64,000 bases of DNA from Acidobacteriota bacterium (GTDB taxonomy: Bacteria > Acidobacteriota > Terriglobia > Terriglobales > Acidobacteriaceae). Below are positions 26,106-35,060 of this stretch, one piece after another. Location: NCBI GenBank assembly GCA_018268755.1, contig JAFDVW010000003.1:215278-279277 (forward strand), given 5' to 3'. How positions within the stretch are numbered: position 1 is the stretch's first letter; each line of letters begins with the position of its first letter. The notes beneath the pieces were generated by a model that was not told the origin of the DNA, searched no databases, and saw only the letters and a program-made list of their open reading frames with translations. Position numbers and translations under genes: made by a program.

Positions 26106-26838
26106 GCCGTAGGAGGACCTCGCTGACGAAGGATTGCGGCGATTGCCGTACCAGCATTTCCACCACGTGGGCGATGTCGTCGGGCTGCAACATGCGATCG
26201 GCCCGCTTGCCCTCATGGGGACTCAATTCGGTATTGGTGGAGCCGGGACAGACCAGGGAGACCCGGATGTTATGGGCGCGCAACTCCTCCGCCATGGAAT
26301 AGCTGAGCCCGTTCAATCCCCACTTGGAGGCAGCATAAGCGGCGCCATTGGGCAGGGGATTCTTTCCTGCGAGGGAGGAGATGTTCACGATATGTCCACC
26401 CCCGCTGCGCAGCATCAGCGGAATCAGGCTGCGAACGCAGTAATAGACCCCGCGCAGATTGGTATTCATGATCTGCTCCCACGCGTCGGGAGAAGTCTCG
26501 TGCAGCGGGATGGAGAAGCCGCCGACGCCGGCATTGTTGACCAGGATATCCAGGCGGCCGTGGGCGGCTTCAACTTGCCGGGTCAGCGCTTCCACCGAGG
26601 CCAGGTTGGTGATGTCGCAAGCCAGCGCCAGGGCGGTACCGCCTTCTTGTTGAATGGCGGCCGCTCTGGCCTGGAGAGAAGCGAGCTGGCGGCCACACAA
26701 AATTGTGATCACCCCCATAGCGGCCAGGCGTTGTGCAATGGCCGCTCCAATGCCGCGTCCGCCCCCGGTGATCAGGGCCACTAAGGGCGAGGAAGGCGTA
26801 TTTTCAGTGTTTTCCCGCATGTGCAACTCTCTTTCCAT
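26089..26838 (-). CDS. Short-chain dehydrogenase/reductase
   Basis: A 249-residue classical SDR oxidoreductase. The cofactor loop is ALITGGGRGIGAAIAQRL, the structural motif NNAGVGG, and the catalytic Ser-Tyr-Lys are in NISSLAGKNP and AAYAASKWGLNG. It would reduce or oxidise a carbonyl/alcohol with NAD(P)H; C-terminal features suggest a FabG-like enzyme, without a defined substrate. The open frame begins 69 residues upstream, but ATG 26838 has AAAGGT seven bases before it and yields a normal length, so it is used; ATG 26820 is an alternative. It overlaps pcm convergently by 17 bases. Confidence 0.85.
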   Translation of the reverse strand: MERELHMRENTENTPSSPLVALITGGGRGIGAAIAQRLAAMGVITILCGRQLASLQARAAAIQQEGGTALALACDITNLASVEALTRQVEAAHGRLDILVNNAGVGGFSIPLHETSPDAWEQIMNTNLRGVYYCVRSLIPLMLRSGGGHIVNISSLAGKNPLPNGAAYAASKWGLNGLSYSMAEELRAHNIRVSLVCPGSTNTELSPHEGKRADRMLQPDDIAHVVEMLVRQSPQSFVSEVLLRPTKKP

Positions 26839-26933
26839 GGCACCTTTAGGCCATGTCGTCAGCATCCGTGATGCATTTTTCATGCATCTTAGCAAGAGTA
26901 GGGAACGCGTACGATAATGTACGCTTGCGTTAA

Positions 26934-27116
26934 ATGGATTCAGATACTTATAATCCCGGTCACTGGAAGAATTGCTGGGCCTTTGCAGGTCTCGCAGGGG
27001 CGCTGGGGTTTTTCTGGAGCCATCATATGGACGCGCGACGGCCATATTCTGAGTTCCCCGGTATTTTTAGCTTGGGCATTGCCGGGTTGTTTGTCGCTGA
27101 TTCCCCGAAAGTTTAA
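26934..27116 (+). CDS. Possible small membrane protein ORF (60 residues)
   Basis: An ATG-started frame ends 13 bases before the TPR gene, and its stop codon overlaps that gene's AAGGAG ribosome site. The product has two short hydrophobic stretches (WAFAGLAGALGFFW and IFSLGIAGLFV). No family is recognised and no clear ribosome site is seen before it. Translational coupling to the TPR gene is conceivable, but the ORF could be chance. Confidence 0.25.
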   Translation: MDSDTYNPGHWKNCWAFAGLAGALGFFWSHHMDARRPYSEFPGIFSLGIAGLFVADSPKV

Positions 27117-27128
27117 GGAGCCATACGA

Positions 27129-28403
27129 ATGAAGACGAGTCTAGTGGCCATGGCGCTTGCATTAGCAGTGCTTGCCGGCCAGACGAGCGCGGCGCAGCAG
27201 GCGCAGGCGGCGCCCTCTTCCACCTCCCAAGCGCCGGTGATTAAGGACCCGGCGGAATACAACGCTTATGTCGGGGCAATTCAACAGCAGGACCCGGCCG
27301 CCAAGATCAGCGGATTGGAAGCCTTTCTGGTCCAATATCCCAACAGTGTGATGAAAGCGGACGCCCTGGAAGTTCTGATGGCGTCCTATCAGCAGGCAAA
27401 CAATCAGGCCAAGGTGATCGAGACCGCCAACCGGGTGTTGGCGGTCAATCCCGACAATGTGCGCGCGCTGGTGATTCTGGCTTATCTGGAGCGGGCCGGG
27501 CAGAAGTGGGCTGAAGCCAAGCAGCACGCCGAGCACGGGCTGGAGGTTCTCCCCAAGTTCGCCAAACCAGAAGGCGCTTCCGACGCAGATTTTGCCAAGC
27601 AGAAGACGCAGTTCTCGGTGCTCTTGAACAGCGTTGCGGGTTTCTCGGCGCTGCAGCTGAAGGACTACCCCGCGGCGCAGAAGTATCTGCGGGCGGCGGC
27701 GGAACTGGATCCGGCCAATGTGGAGAACATCTATCCTCTGGGTCTGGCCTACCTGACCGCGACGCCTTCCGACGACGTAAACGGCATCTTTTTCATGGCT
27801 CGGGCAGCCAACCTGATTGCGGACCCCAAAGCCAAGGCCGACGTGACCAAGTTCGCGCGCAGCAAGTATGTGAAGTATCACGGATCGGATGAGGGCTGGA
27901 ACGACCTACTGGCGCAAACCGCCAGCGCGCCGGTGCCCCCGGCGGGCTTCACCATTAAGGAATATGTTCCGCCGACTCCGGCGGAGCAGGCCGCCGACCT
28001 GGTGAAAACCAAGAAGCCGGAAGACATGAGCTTTGCCGAGTGGCAGCTGGTACTCTCCGCCGGCGGCCAGGCAGACCAGGACGCGGTGTGGAACGCCCTG
28101 AAGGGCAAGGCCCTGCAGATGGCGGAGGTGAAAGTGATCAAGGCCTCGCCCACCGAGCTGCAGATCGCCGGCAGCCAGGACGATATCGAAGCCAACCGCG
28201 CCGATATTGTGCTGTCCTTCCCGGCGGCGATTCCGGCCAAGAGCGTGCCCGCAGTGGGCTCGAAGATCAATTTCGAAGGCACGCCCGTTTCCTACACCTC
28301 CAATCCCTTCGTCATGACCATGGAGAAGGGGGCATTGCTGACCGTGGGTGGCGCACCCGCTCCCAAGAAGGCCCCGGTACGCAAGAAGCCCGCCGGCCGC
28401 TAA
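27129..28403 (+). CDS. Exported TPR-repeat protein
   Basis: A 424-residue periplasmic protein. Residues 1-24 form a signal peptide (LALAVLAGQTSAAQ). Residues 45-260 are TPR-like helical repeats (PAAKISGLEAFLVQYPNSVM, VIETANRVLAVNPDNVRALVILAYLERAGQ, YPAAQKYLRAAAELDPANVENIYPLGLAYL). The C-terminal third (about 295-410) is a separate domain beginning PEDMSFAEWQLVLSAGG and ending in a beta-rich part before a basic tail (KKAPVRKKPAGR). Function is unknown; a scaffold role is inferred. A strong AAGGAG lies seven bases upstream, and a strong bidirectional terminator follows at 28423. Confidence 0.8.
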   Translation: MKTSLVAMALALAVLAGQTSAAQQAQAAPSSTSQAPVIKDPAEYNAYVGAIQQQDPAAKISGLEAFLVQYPNSVMKADALEVLMASYQQANNQAKVIETANRVLAVNPDNVRALVILAYLERAGQKWAEAKQHAEHGLEVLPKFAKPEGASDADFAKQKTQFSVLLNSVAGFSALQLKDYPAAQKYLRAAAELDPANVENIYPLGLAYLTATPSDDVNGIFFMARAANLIADPKAKADVTKFARSKYVKYHGSDEGWNDLLAQTASAPVPPAGFTIKEYVPPTPAEQAADLVKTKKPEDMSFAEWQLVLSAGGQADQDAVWNALKGKALQMAEVKVIKASPTELQIAGSQDDIEANRADIVLSFPAAIPAKSVPAVGSKINFEGTPVSYTSNPFVMTMEKGALLTVGGAPAPKKAPVRKKPAGR

Positions 28404-28422
28404 AAGGGCAGGCAAGAAAATA

Positions 28423-28452
28423 AAGAAAGGCAGCCTGCGGGCTGCCTTTCTT
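28423..28452. terminator. Bidirectional intrinsic terminator
   Basis: A 13-base-pair perfect stem (AAGAAAGGCAGCC / GGCTGCCTTTCTT) with a four-base loop (TGCG). The A-rich left arm and T-rich right arm let it act in both directions between the convergent TPR and fis-like genes. Confidence 0.85.
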
Positions 28453-28478
28453 CTTGCGCGAAACTGTGGCTTAGAAAT

Positions 28479-28757
28479 CTAACGGACAGCTTTCTTTTCG
28501 TAGGAGACCGGACGGGCGCTGCGCGGGGGCCGCTTGCCGCCGTCGCGGAACTGGCGCACGTCAATCTTCAGCTCGCTGATCGTCCGGCTAAGAGTGTTGC
28601 GGTGCATGCCCAGCTCGCGCGCGGCGCGGCACTGGTTGCCCTTATTTTCCTGTAATACCGACAGGATGAACCGCTTCTTGAACTCCCGGACGGCCTCGTC
28701 GTAGAGAATATTGCTCTTGTACATCTGGTTCACAAGGGCTTCCAGCTGATCTCTCAC
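28479..28757 (-). CDS. Fis-family DNA-binding protein
   Basis: A 92-residue protein. The C-terminal helix-turn-helix is recognisable in GNQCRAARELGMHRNTLSRT followed by ISEL, preceded by the YDEAVREFKKRFILSVLQENK helix typical of Fis/NtrC C-terminal domains. It has no receiver or ATPase domain and so resembles stand-alone Fis: a nucleoid-associated or transcription factor. The tail is basic (RDGGKRPPRSARP). It is the last gene of a purC-cvpA-fis run, 52 bases after cvpA, and ends near the terminator at 28423. Confidence 0.8.
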   Translation of the reverse strand: MRDQLEALVNQMYKSNILYDEAVREFKKRFILSVLQENKGNQCRAARELGMHRNTLSRTISELKIDVRQFRDGGKRPPRSARPVSYEKKAVR

Positions 28758-28809
28758 AGTGTCTCTCTTTCCGCGCGGAAGTACCGTCCACGGACTGTCA
28801 AATTTTGCC

Positions 28810-29352
28810 TTACTTACTTTCCACCGGCGGCGCAGGCAGCTGCCGATGACTACGCAATAAATCCAAACCCTGGTAGAAGCGCGTCCTTAACTCCGCGGGG
28901 GCCACCCAAATTGCGGCCCGCCCCACCACCAGGAAATACGGCGCCAGCGAGGAGTTCTCCAGCCATTTGGAGGTAGGAGTGAAGGCGGCCATGCTCATGA
29001 GCACAATGGCCACCACCAGGCCTCCTCGCAGCAGGCCCAACAACGCCCCCAGGGCGCGATCAAAGAAGCTCAGCCCCGCTTCTTTCACCAGCCAGCGGGT
29101 GATGCGGCCAGCAATGCCCGCCACCAGGAGGATCGCAATAAAGATCGCTAAAAACGCCGCGATGTCTCCCAGCCAGGGTGATTTCAGGTTGGGAGCAAAA
29201 TGTTCCGCCAGGCGGTGATACTGCCAGGCCGCCACCAGGTACCCGACCACCAACCCTGCCAGGCCGAAGGCTTGATGAAAGAAGCCCTCGCTGGCCGCCT
29301 GAACGACAGAAACAAGGATGACCGCCAGGATGATCCAATCCGCCGGGTTCAC
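28810..29352 (-). CDS. cvpA: CvpA family membrane protein
   Basis: A 180-residue inner-membrane protein with four hydrophobic segments: WIILAVILVSVVQAASEGFF, LAGLVVGYLVAAWQ, IAAFLAIFIAILLVAGIAG and LGALLGLLRGGLVVAIVLMSM. The glycine-rich DRALGALLGLLRGG motif is typical of CvpA. In E. coli cvpA is linked to purF and colicin V production; here it lies 27 bases after purC, which keeps a purine-gene association. The C-terminus is soluble and short. Molecular function is unknown. Confidence 0.85.
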   Translation of the reverse strand: MNPADWIILAVILVSVVQAASEGFFHQAFGLAGLVVGYLVAAWQYHRLAEHFAPNLKSPWLGDIAAFLAIFIAILLVAGIAGRITRWLVKEAGLSFFDRALGALLGLLRGGLVVAIVLMSMAAFTPTSKWLENSSLAPYFLVVGRAAIWVAPAELRTRFYQGLDLLRSHRQLPAPPVESK

Positions 29353-29379
29353 GGAGTTCTCCTGCGGGCAGACGTTCTG

Positions 29380-30291
29380 CTATACATCCAGGGCGCGTCC
29401 TGTGAGCAACTGATAGGCTTCCAGGTATTTCTCGCTGGTTCTCCGCGCCACCTCAGGGGGAAGTGCGGGTGCGGGAGGCTGCTTGTTCCAGCGAATCTCT
29501 TCCAGATAATCCCGGACATATTGCTTGTCATAAGATTCCTGCGCCCGTCCCGGCTGATATTTGTCGGCCGGCCAGAAGCGCGAGGAATCCGGGGTCAGCA
29601 CCTCGTCGGCGAGGGTGATGCCCGAGTCGGTCTGCCCAAACTCGAACTTGGTGTCGGCAATAATGATGCCGCGGCCACGAGCATAGTCGGCCGCCTTGCT
29701 ATAGACCGCCAGACTCAAGTCGCGCAATTTTCCCGCCAAGTCGGCCCCAATCATATTGACCACGGCGTCGAAGGAGATGTTCTCGTCATGGCCGGTAGTG
29801 GCTTTGGTGGACGGGGTAAATAGCGGCTCGGGAAGCTTATCGGATTCCTTCAGCCCGGGGGGTAACTTGATGCCGCATACGCTGCCGCCGGCCTTGTATT
29901 CCTTCCAGGCGGAGCCGGAGATATAGCCGCGCACCACGCACTCCACGGGGAACATCTCCGCGCGCTTGACCAGCATGGAGCGGCCGCGCAACTGGTCGGC
30001 ATATTTCTGGATGGAGGCGGGGAACTGGGTCACGTCGGCGGTCACCAGGTGATTGGGCACGACCTCTTTCAGGAAGTCGAACCAGAAAAGGGAAATCTGC
30101 GTCAGCACCTGCCCCTTGTGCGGAATGCCGGTGGCCAGAACATAGTCGAAAGCGGAAATACGGTCTGTGGCAATGAACAGGAGCTGGCTGTCGCTCGCGT
30201 CATAGACGTCTCTGACTTTGCCGCTGGCGCGAAGTTTGAGTTCCGGGTAATTGGTACGCAACAGAACGGAATCGAGTAATTGGGGGCTCAT
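29380..30291 (-). CDS. purC: Phosphoribosylaminoimidazole-succinocarboxamide synthase
   Basis: A 303-residue SAICAR synthase, in the longer (fungal-like) size class. It ligates aspartate to CAIR in purine synthesis. Motifs include GKVRDVYD, LFIATDRISAFDYVL, VVRGYISGSAWKEY, the central DENISFDAV and IIADTKFEFG, and the C-terminal DEVLTPDSSRFWPADKY. A near-consensus promoter lies upstream at 30324-30351, so purC-cvpA-fis is probably its own operon. purQ is on its own at 57328; other pur genes are not in the window. Confidence 0.95.
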   Translation of the reverse strand: MSPQLLDSVLLRTNYPELKLRASGKVRDVYDASDSQLLFIATDRISAFDYVLATGIPHKGQVLTQISLFWFDFLKEVVPNHLVTADVTQFPASIQKYADQLRGRSMLVKRAEMFPVECVVRGYISGSAWKEYKAGGSVCGIKLPPGLKESDKLPEPLFTPSTKATTGHDENISFDAVVNMIGADLAGKLRDLSLAVYSKAADYARGRGIIIADTKFEFGQTDSGITLADEVLTPDSSRFWPADKYQPGRAQESYDKQYVRDYLEEIRWNKQPPAPALPPEVARRTSEKYLEAYQLLTGRALDV

Positions 30292-30323
30292 GCGATTATT
30301 TTACCGTCAGAGAACAGGGGCGT

Positions 30324-30351
30324 ATTCTAGCCCGTCCGAAATTTTTGTCAA
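30324..30351 (-). promoter_or_regulatory. Near-consensus sigma-70 promoter of purC
   Basis: On the minus strand a perfect TTGACA (30351-30346) and TAGAAT (30329-30324) are 16 bases apart. Transcription should start about 25 bases before the purC ATG. It is the clearest promoter in the window. Confidence 0.75.
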
Positions 30352-30514
30352 CCGCCGGGATCACATTTCCGCGGGAAAAATTTCTTGCTTTTCGACGCGA
30401 AGGAGTTGACAAACCATGATAGCGGCGAAGGCCTTTTTCGCGGGGCGCCGGCGAAAACTATCTTGTGGAAAAGCTGAGGAGAATCGGGAAGAAAATCCTG
30501 TAGCGGCAAAACGG

Positions 30515-30542
30515 CGGGAAGATGGCGAGCGCCATCTTCCCG
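30515..30542 (-). terminator. Hairpin terminator after smc
   Basis: A 12-base-pair stem (CGGGAAGATGGC / GCCATCTTCCCG) with a four-base loop, ten bases after the smc stop codon. On the minus strand it is followed by CCGTTTTGCC, a short T run. Likely ends smc transcription. Confidence 0.6.
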
Positions 30543-30551
30543 GAAAAATTT

Positions 30552-33500
30552 CTACGCCGCGCCTCCGAAGCGTACTGAAACCAGTTTGGAAACTCCCGGC
30601 TCCTGCATGGTGACGCCGTACAGCACGGGCGCGATGCTCATGGTCTTCTTGCTGTGGGTGATGAGAATGAATTGGGTCTGCACACTCATCTCGCGTACCA
30701 GTTCGGTGAAACGCCCGATGTTGGCTTCATCCAGCGGAGCATCGACTTCGTCCAGAATGCAGAAGGGGCTGGGCTGATACTGGAATATCCCTACCAGCAG
30801 CGATAACGCAGTCAGCGCCTTTTCGCCGCCGGAAAGCAGCAGCACATTCTGCAATTTCTTTCCCGGAGGCGAAGCCACCACATCGATGCCGCTCTCCGCG
30901 CTGTTCTCTTCGTCTGTCAAGCGCATGAATGCATGTCCGCCACCGAACAGTTTGCGGAAGGTGGCCTGGAAATTCTCGTTGATCTTGTGGAAGGCCTCTT
31001 CAAACTTCTGTTTGGAGAAAGTGTCGATCTCTTTGATCGTGGCCTGCGTGTTTTCAATGGAGTCCAGCAGATCTTTGCGTTGCGTCTCCAGGAAGGTGTG
31101 ACGCTCAGCGGTCTCTTTGTACTCTTCGAGGGCCATCATGTTGACCGGGCCCATGGCATCGAGCTTGGCACGCATCTCCCGGTAGGCCTGGTCTTCCACG
31201 GCGAGCTCGTCGCCGCTCACGATGGGTAAGGTGGTATCCGCCAGCAGATCCTGACGGGGCAGGCCCAGTTCATTGAGGCAGGTCTCGGCCATGTACTGCC
31301 CGTCGGATTCCAGTTTGGCGGCCGCCGCGGAGAGTTCCCCTTTGCGGTCGCGGGCCTGGTCGAGCAATTGCCGGGCGTTGTGCAGGGCCTCGTCGATTTC
31401 CGCCAGGCGCGCCCGCACCTGCTCGGATTCAAATTGCAGCAGGCCATCGCGGGCTTCGCCGGCGTTTTTCTCCGCCTCCAGCTCCTCGAGGCGGGCGGCA
31501 ATTTGGACGTTCTCGCTTTCCCGTTGCAGCTTCTCACTCTGCGACGACTCCATTTGGCTCTGCACCGAGGTCACGCGCTGCGACATCTCCGTGACCAGCG
31601 AAACAATGCGTTGCAGGACGCCGGCAGCGGCGCGGTGGCGTTCTTCCAAGGTCGCCACCTGGGCCATGTGCTGCGAGACTCCCTGGGCGGCGGCATCGCG
31701 GCGCTGGCGGAGCAGGGTGAGCTGTTCCTGGGCCGATGCCGTGGCCGCTTCCAGCTGCGCCTTGGTTTCTTCGGCGGCGGCGATCTCAGCGTGCCGCGCC
31801 TGTATGAGCGCTTCCTGTTGGGTGCGATCGCCCGCCAGGCGCTGGATTTCGCGCTGGCATACCGTAAGGCGTTCGCCGATGCGGGACATTTCCGCATCCA
31901 GCTGCTTCAGCATGTGCCCGGAGGTCATGACCTGCTTTTCCGCCTCGCGCTTCTCGCCTTCCAGCCGGTCGAGCAGGGAAGTCAGGTCCTTGATTTCGCG
32001 GCCCAGGGTCAACACGCGCGTCTCTTCCAGACGCAAGGTCTGTTCCAGGTCGGCCAGCACGCGCATTACTTCGCGCAGCTCACGCTTCATCGAGAGCGGG
32101 CCTTCCGTGCGCTGCTTGCCACCGGTGACGGTCACATTGTGAAAGCACTCGCCCGATTCGGAGAGGAAGAAGGCATCGGGGTTTTCCAGCGCCAGACTGC
32201 GCGCGAAATTGGGATCGGGGACGATGTAGCCGTCGCGCAGTTTGGGCAGAATGACTTCCAGCGACTTTCCAAAGCCGTCCAGGACGCGAATCGTGTTCTT
32301 GAGCGGAACCACGGTGTGATTGGCGGTGGGGGCGTGGTGCATGCTCTCATCGACCACGAAGGAGAATTTGGCCTGGGCATCCTCGGGATGGACCAGGAAG
32401 GTGGCCCGGCCGTCCACATCGGTGCGGAGCAGACGCAGGCCCTCATCGGCCGCGTGCCAGGATTTCACCACGATGTAGTTCAGCTCATCGCGCAGGAAGT
32501 CTTCCACCACGCCTTCGTAGCGGTTGTCCACTTCGAGGAAGTCAGCCAGTACGCCGGCCGGGGCCAGTCCTCCCTGCATTCCGCCGGACTGGAAGAGACG
32601 CCGCACCGACTCGGTGGAGTAGCCATGTTCGGCGATGACCGCTTCCAGCGAGCTCCGCTTGCCCAGGGCAGAAGCGAACTCGGCCCGCAGTCCATCGAGG
32701 CGGCTCTTGGTTTCTGATTCCTCGCGGCGTTTGGCCTCGAGGCTCTGCCGCGCCTGCGCAATCTCTTCCCCCAGACCAGCGACCCGCTGGGAGACGGTAT
32801 CGAATTCCAGGGCAAGCTGGCCGCGCTGTCCGCCGAAGGCCTCAATCTGGGTGTTGCCGTTGGCGACTTCCACCTGCAGGCGCTGGGATTCGCGGTCGAT
32901 GCCGGCCATGCGCTCCTGCGCCTGGGTGAGTTGGTTGCGCAGCCCTGAGGCCAGGGCAACCGCTTCCATGATCGCGGTGCGGGAGCTTTCCTGCTGCCGC
33001 TCCATCTCGGCCAAGGCGCGAGTGGCCTCGGCGGATTCCGCCTGGGCCTGCACCAGTTCGGCCTGGGCCGCGGCCACCGCGACCGAAGCTGACTCCAGCA
33101 CCTGCTGGTTGGAGTCGCGTTCCGTAGAAAGGGAATCCAGCCGGGCCTGGGCCTGCCCCAGCTCGGTTTCGAGCGCCGAGGCGCGGACCACGAGCTCGGC
33201 ACAGCGTTCCTCGTTATGACGGCTGCGGGCCGCGGAACGCTCTTTTTCCAGTTTGATCTGATTGAGCCGCTCGCGGTTCTCGCGCAGCTCGCCTTCGATG
33301 CCATAACCGCGCTGGGTGCGCTCGCTCTGCTCGCCTTCCAGCTGCTGCACCACTTCGGCCTGTTGCTGCATGACTTCGGAGACCGAATTGATTTGCGCGT
33401 CCAGTTCGGCGCTTTCCTGGTCCAGCTGGGTGAACTTGCTGGCCAGCACGATGCGCAGCTTGGCGCGCATTTCGTCGCGCAGCTTGGCGTAACGCTCCGC

Positions 33501-34439
33501 CTTCGCGGCCTGCCGCTTCAGCGAGTTCATCTGCCGCGTGACTTCCTCAAAGATGTCGTTGACGCGGGCCAGGTTCTGCTTGGCATCTTCCAGGCGCGCT
33601 TCGGCCAGGCGCTTTTTGGTTTTGAACTTGGTGATGCCGGCGGCTTCTTCGATGATGTTGCGGCGGTCGGTGGGACGGCTGCTCAGGATCTGCCCGATAC
33701 GGCCCTGCTCGATGAGCGCGTAAGACTCCGGTCCCAGGCCCGTGCCCATGAACAGCTCCTGAATATCGCGCAGACGGCAGAGCTTGCCGTTGAGAAGGTA
33801 TTCGCTGTCGCCGGAGCGGAACAGGCGGCGGGTCACGACAATCTCGCCTGCCCGAAACTGCTGCTGGAACTTGCGGCGGCGGATTTTGAGGACCACCTGG
33901 GGCCCCTGAACCGTGGCCCCCGCCTCGCCATTTTCCGGCTGGGCTTCGGCTGCCGCAGGAGCGGAAGCGTCACTTAAAGCTTGAACCTCAGGCGATTGAT
34001 TTCCTGAGGCTTCTACCTCTTCGGTTTTTCCAGGCTGGGCCTCTTCCGTCAGGCGATCGACTTCTTCCGCTGCCTTGGCTCGCAACTCCGCTTCATCCCA
34101 ATCGTCGATCGGGAGATCGTCCTGAACCTCGACTTCGGTGGGTGCATGGGCGTCGGAGCCCTCATAGACTTCGGGATCAATCAGCGTCAGCGAAACTTCC
34201 GCCATGCCGGTCGGTTTGCGGTCGCGCGTACCGGCGAAGATGACGTCTTCCATGCGCGAGCCGCGCAGCGTCTTGGCCGATTGCTCGCCCAGGACCCAGG
34301 CGATGGAGTCCGAGATGTTGGACTTGCCGCAGCCGTTGGGGCCGATAATGGCGGCCACGCCCTCGCCGTGGAATTGCAGCTCGGTACGGTCGCAGAATGA
34401 CTTGAATCCCAGGATCTGGAGCTTCTTGAGTTTGTGCAA
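30552..34439 (-). CDS. smc: Chromosome segregation protein SMC with an acidic head insertion
   Basis: A 1295-residue condensin subunit. Walker A is GPNGCGKSN (about residues 33-41); long coiled coils run to a hinge in the middle (HGYSTESVRRLF, GGLAPAGVLADFLEV, through DGRATFLVHPED), then return to the C-terminal head with LLSGGEKALTALSLL and the Walker B ILDEVDAPLDE. Between LTLID and EIVVTRRLFRSG an acidic, low-complexity stretch of about 105 residues (89-198) interrupts the N-terminal head. The TTG at 34439 was chosen: AAGGAG lies six bases upstream and the product starts HKLKKLQILGFKSF. The ORF is open 12 residues further. No scpA or scpB is nearby. Confidence 0.93.
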   Translation of the reverse strand: MHKLKKLQILGFKSFCDRTELQFHGEGVAAIIGPNGCGKSNISDSIAWVLGEQSAKTLRGSRMEDVIFAGTRDRKPTGMAEVSLTLIDPEVYEGSDAHAPTEVEVQDDLPIDDWDEAELRAKAAEEVDRLTEEAQPGKTEEVEASGNQSPEVQALSDASAPAAAEAQPENGEAGATVQGPQVVLKIRRRKFQQQFRAGEIVVTRRLFRSGDSEYLLNGKLCRLRDIQELFMGTGLGPESYALIEQGRIGQILSSRPTDRRNIIEEAAGITKFKTKKRLAEARLEDAKQNLARVNDIFEEVTRQMNSLKRQAAKAERYAKLRDEMRAKLRIVLASKFTQLDQESAELDAQINSVSEVMQQQAEVVQQLEGEQSERTQRGYGIEGELRENRERLNQIKLEKERSAARSRHNEERCAELVVRASALETELGQAQARLDSLSTERDSNQQVLESASVAVAAAQAELVQAQAESAEATRALAEMERQQESSRTAIMEAVALASGLRNQLTQAQERMAGIDRESQRLQVEVANGNTQIEAFGGQRGQLALEFDTVSQRVAGLGEEIAQARQSLEAKRREESETKSRLDGLRAEFASALGKRSSLEAVIAEHGYSTESVRRLFQSGGMQGGLAPAGVLADFLEVDNRYEGVVEDFLRDELNYIVVKSWHAADEGLRLLRTDVDGRATFLVHPEDAQAKFSFVVDESMHHAPTANHTVVPLKNTIRVLDGFGKSLEVILPKLRDGYIVPDPNFARSLALENPDAFFLSESGECFHNVTVTGGKQRTEGPLSMKRELREVMRVLADLEQTLRLEETRVLTLGREIKDLTSLLDRLEGEKREAEKQVMTSGHMLKQLDAEMSRIGERLTVCQREIQRLAGDRTQQEALIQARHAEIAAAEETKAQLEAATASAQEQLTLLRQRRDAAAQGVSQHMAQVATLEERHRAAAGVLQRIVSLVTEMSQRVTSVQSQMESSQSEKLQRESENVQIAARLEELEAEKNAGEARDGLLQFESEQVRARLAEIDEALHNARQLLDQARDRKGELSAAAAKLESDGQYMAETCLNELGLPRQDLLADTTLPIVSGDELAVEDQAYREMRAKLDAMGPVNMMALEEYKETAERHTFLETQRKDLLDSIENTQATIKEIDTFSKQKFEEAFHKINENFQATFRKLFGGGHAFMRLTDEENSAESGIDVVASPPGKKLQNVLLLSGGEKALTALSLLVGIFQYQPSPFCILDEVDAPLDEANIGRFTELVREMSVQTQFILITHSKKTMSIAPVLYGVTMQEPGVSKLVSVRFGGAA

Positions 34440-34663
34440 CGTCCACTCCTTGGCCGCGATGGGCCCCGAAGACACCCCTTGGGGTCTAAGGATTGTTAGC
34501 TTTCAAGCGCACACGAGAAACCACGCTCTTGGCGATGGCGGCGGGGACCCGACGACGTTCTCCGTTAACCATCCAGGTTCCTCAGTTCTTCGCTCCAACA
34601 ATGCCTCCCCTAGGGCTGGAAAGGGTAGGTCACAAATTAGAGCTACTCTACCGGCGAAAAGCG

Positions 34664-34718
34664 GCCGGGGTCAAGTATGAAAACACCATATCTGGTATGG
34701 CCTTACGCTTGACCCGGC
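34664..34718. repeat. Nested palindrome in the long smc-symporter spacer
   Basis: GCCGGGGTCAAG (34664-34675) pairs with CTTGACCCGGC (34708-34718); inside, CCATA pairs with TATGG (34686-34700). The 621-base spacer 34440-35060 has no convincing gene. It also contains an inverted pair CTGAGGAT / ATCCTCAG at 34945-34973. Two short frames there (34493-34768 and 34723-34992) have no recognisable product. Confidence 0.5.
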
Positions 34719-35060
34719 TATTTTGCACACACAATGCAGCAACTGTGCAAATGGGTGGGGAGGAATAAGGAAGGAAGGGAGAATCGCAGAGCAAAAACAC
34801 TCTACTCCTAACTGGAAGGGGATGCAACGCCGGCGGGGATTGGGCGAGGCGCTCCCACTTCAGGCGCGCTATATAACACGTGGCCGGATAGTCCAGAGAA
34901 GTACATGGCTACCCAGGCAAAACGCGGCAAAAATTGCCAGCATCCTGAGGATCCCACTCAGGAAGATCCTCAGCTGTGCTATATATCACTAAGTCCGAGG
35001 GCAGAAGGCGGCCTTTTTGTCGCCGCTTCCTGGGAAATCTATGTATCCTCTTTCACGCCT

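Noticed and set aside
30415..30420. A second TTGACA on the plus strand in the purC-smc spacer
   Set aside because: No -10 hexamer lies at 15-19 bases and no plus-strand gene follows.
31368..32717. A 449-codon open frame on the plus strand opposite smc
   Set aside because: It lies wholly antisense to the smc coiled coil, has a Gln/His/Leu/Gly-rich composition without any motif, and follows from the GC-rich codon use of smc.
34493..34992. Short plus-strand frames in the smc-symporter spacer
   Set aside because: The frames overlap each other and the palindromes, show no ribosome site and have products without hydrophobic or domain-like patterns.
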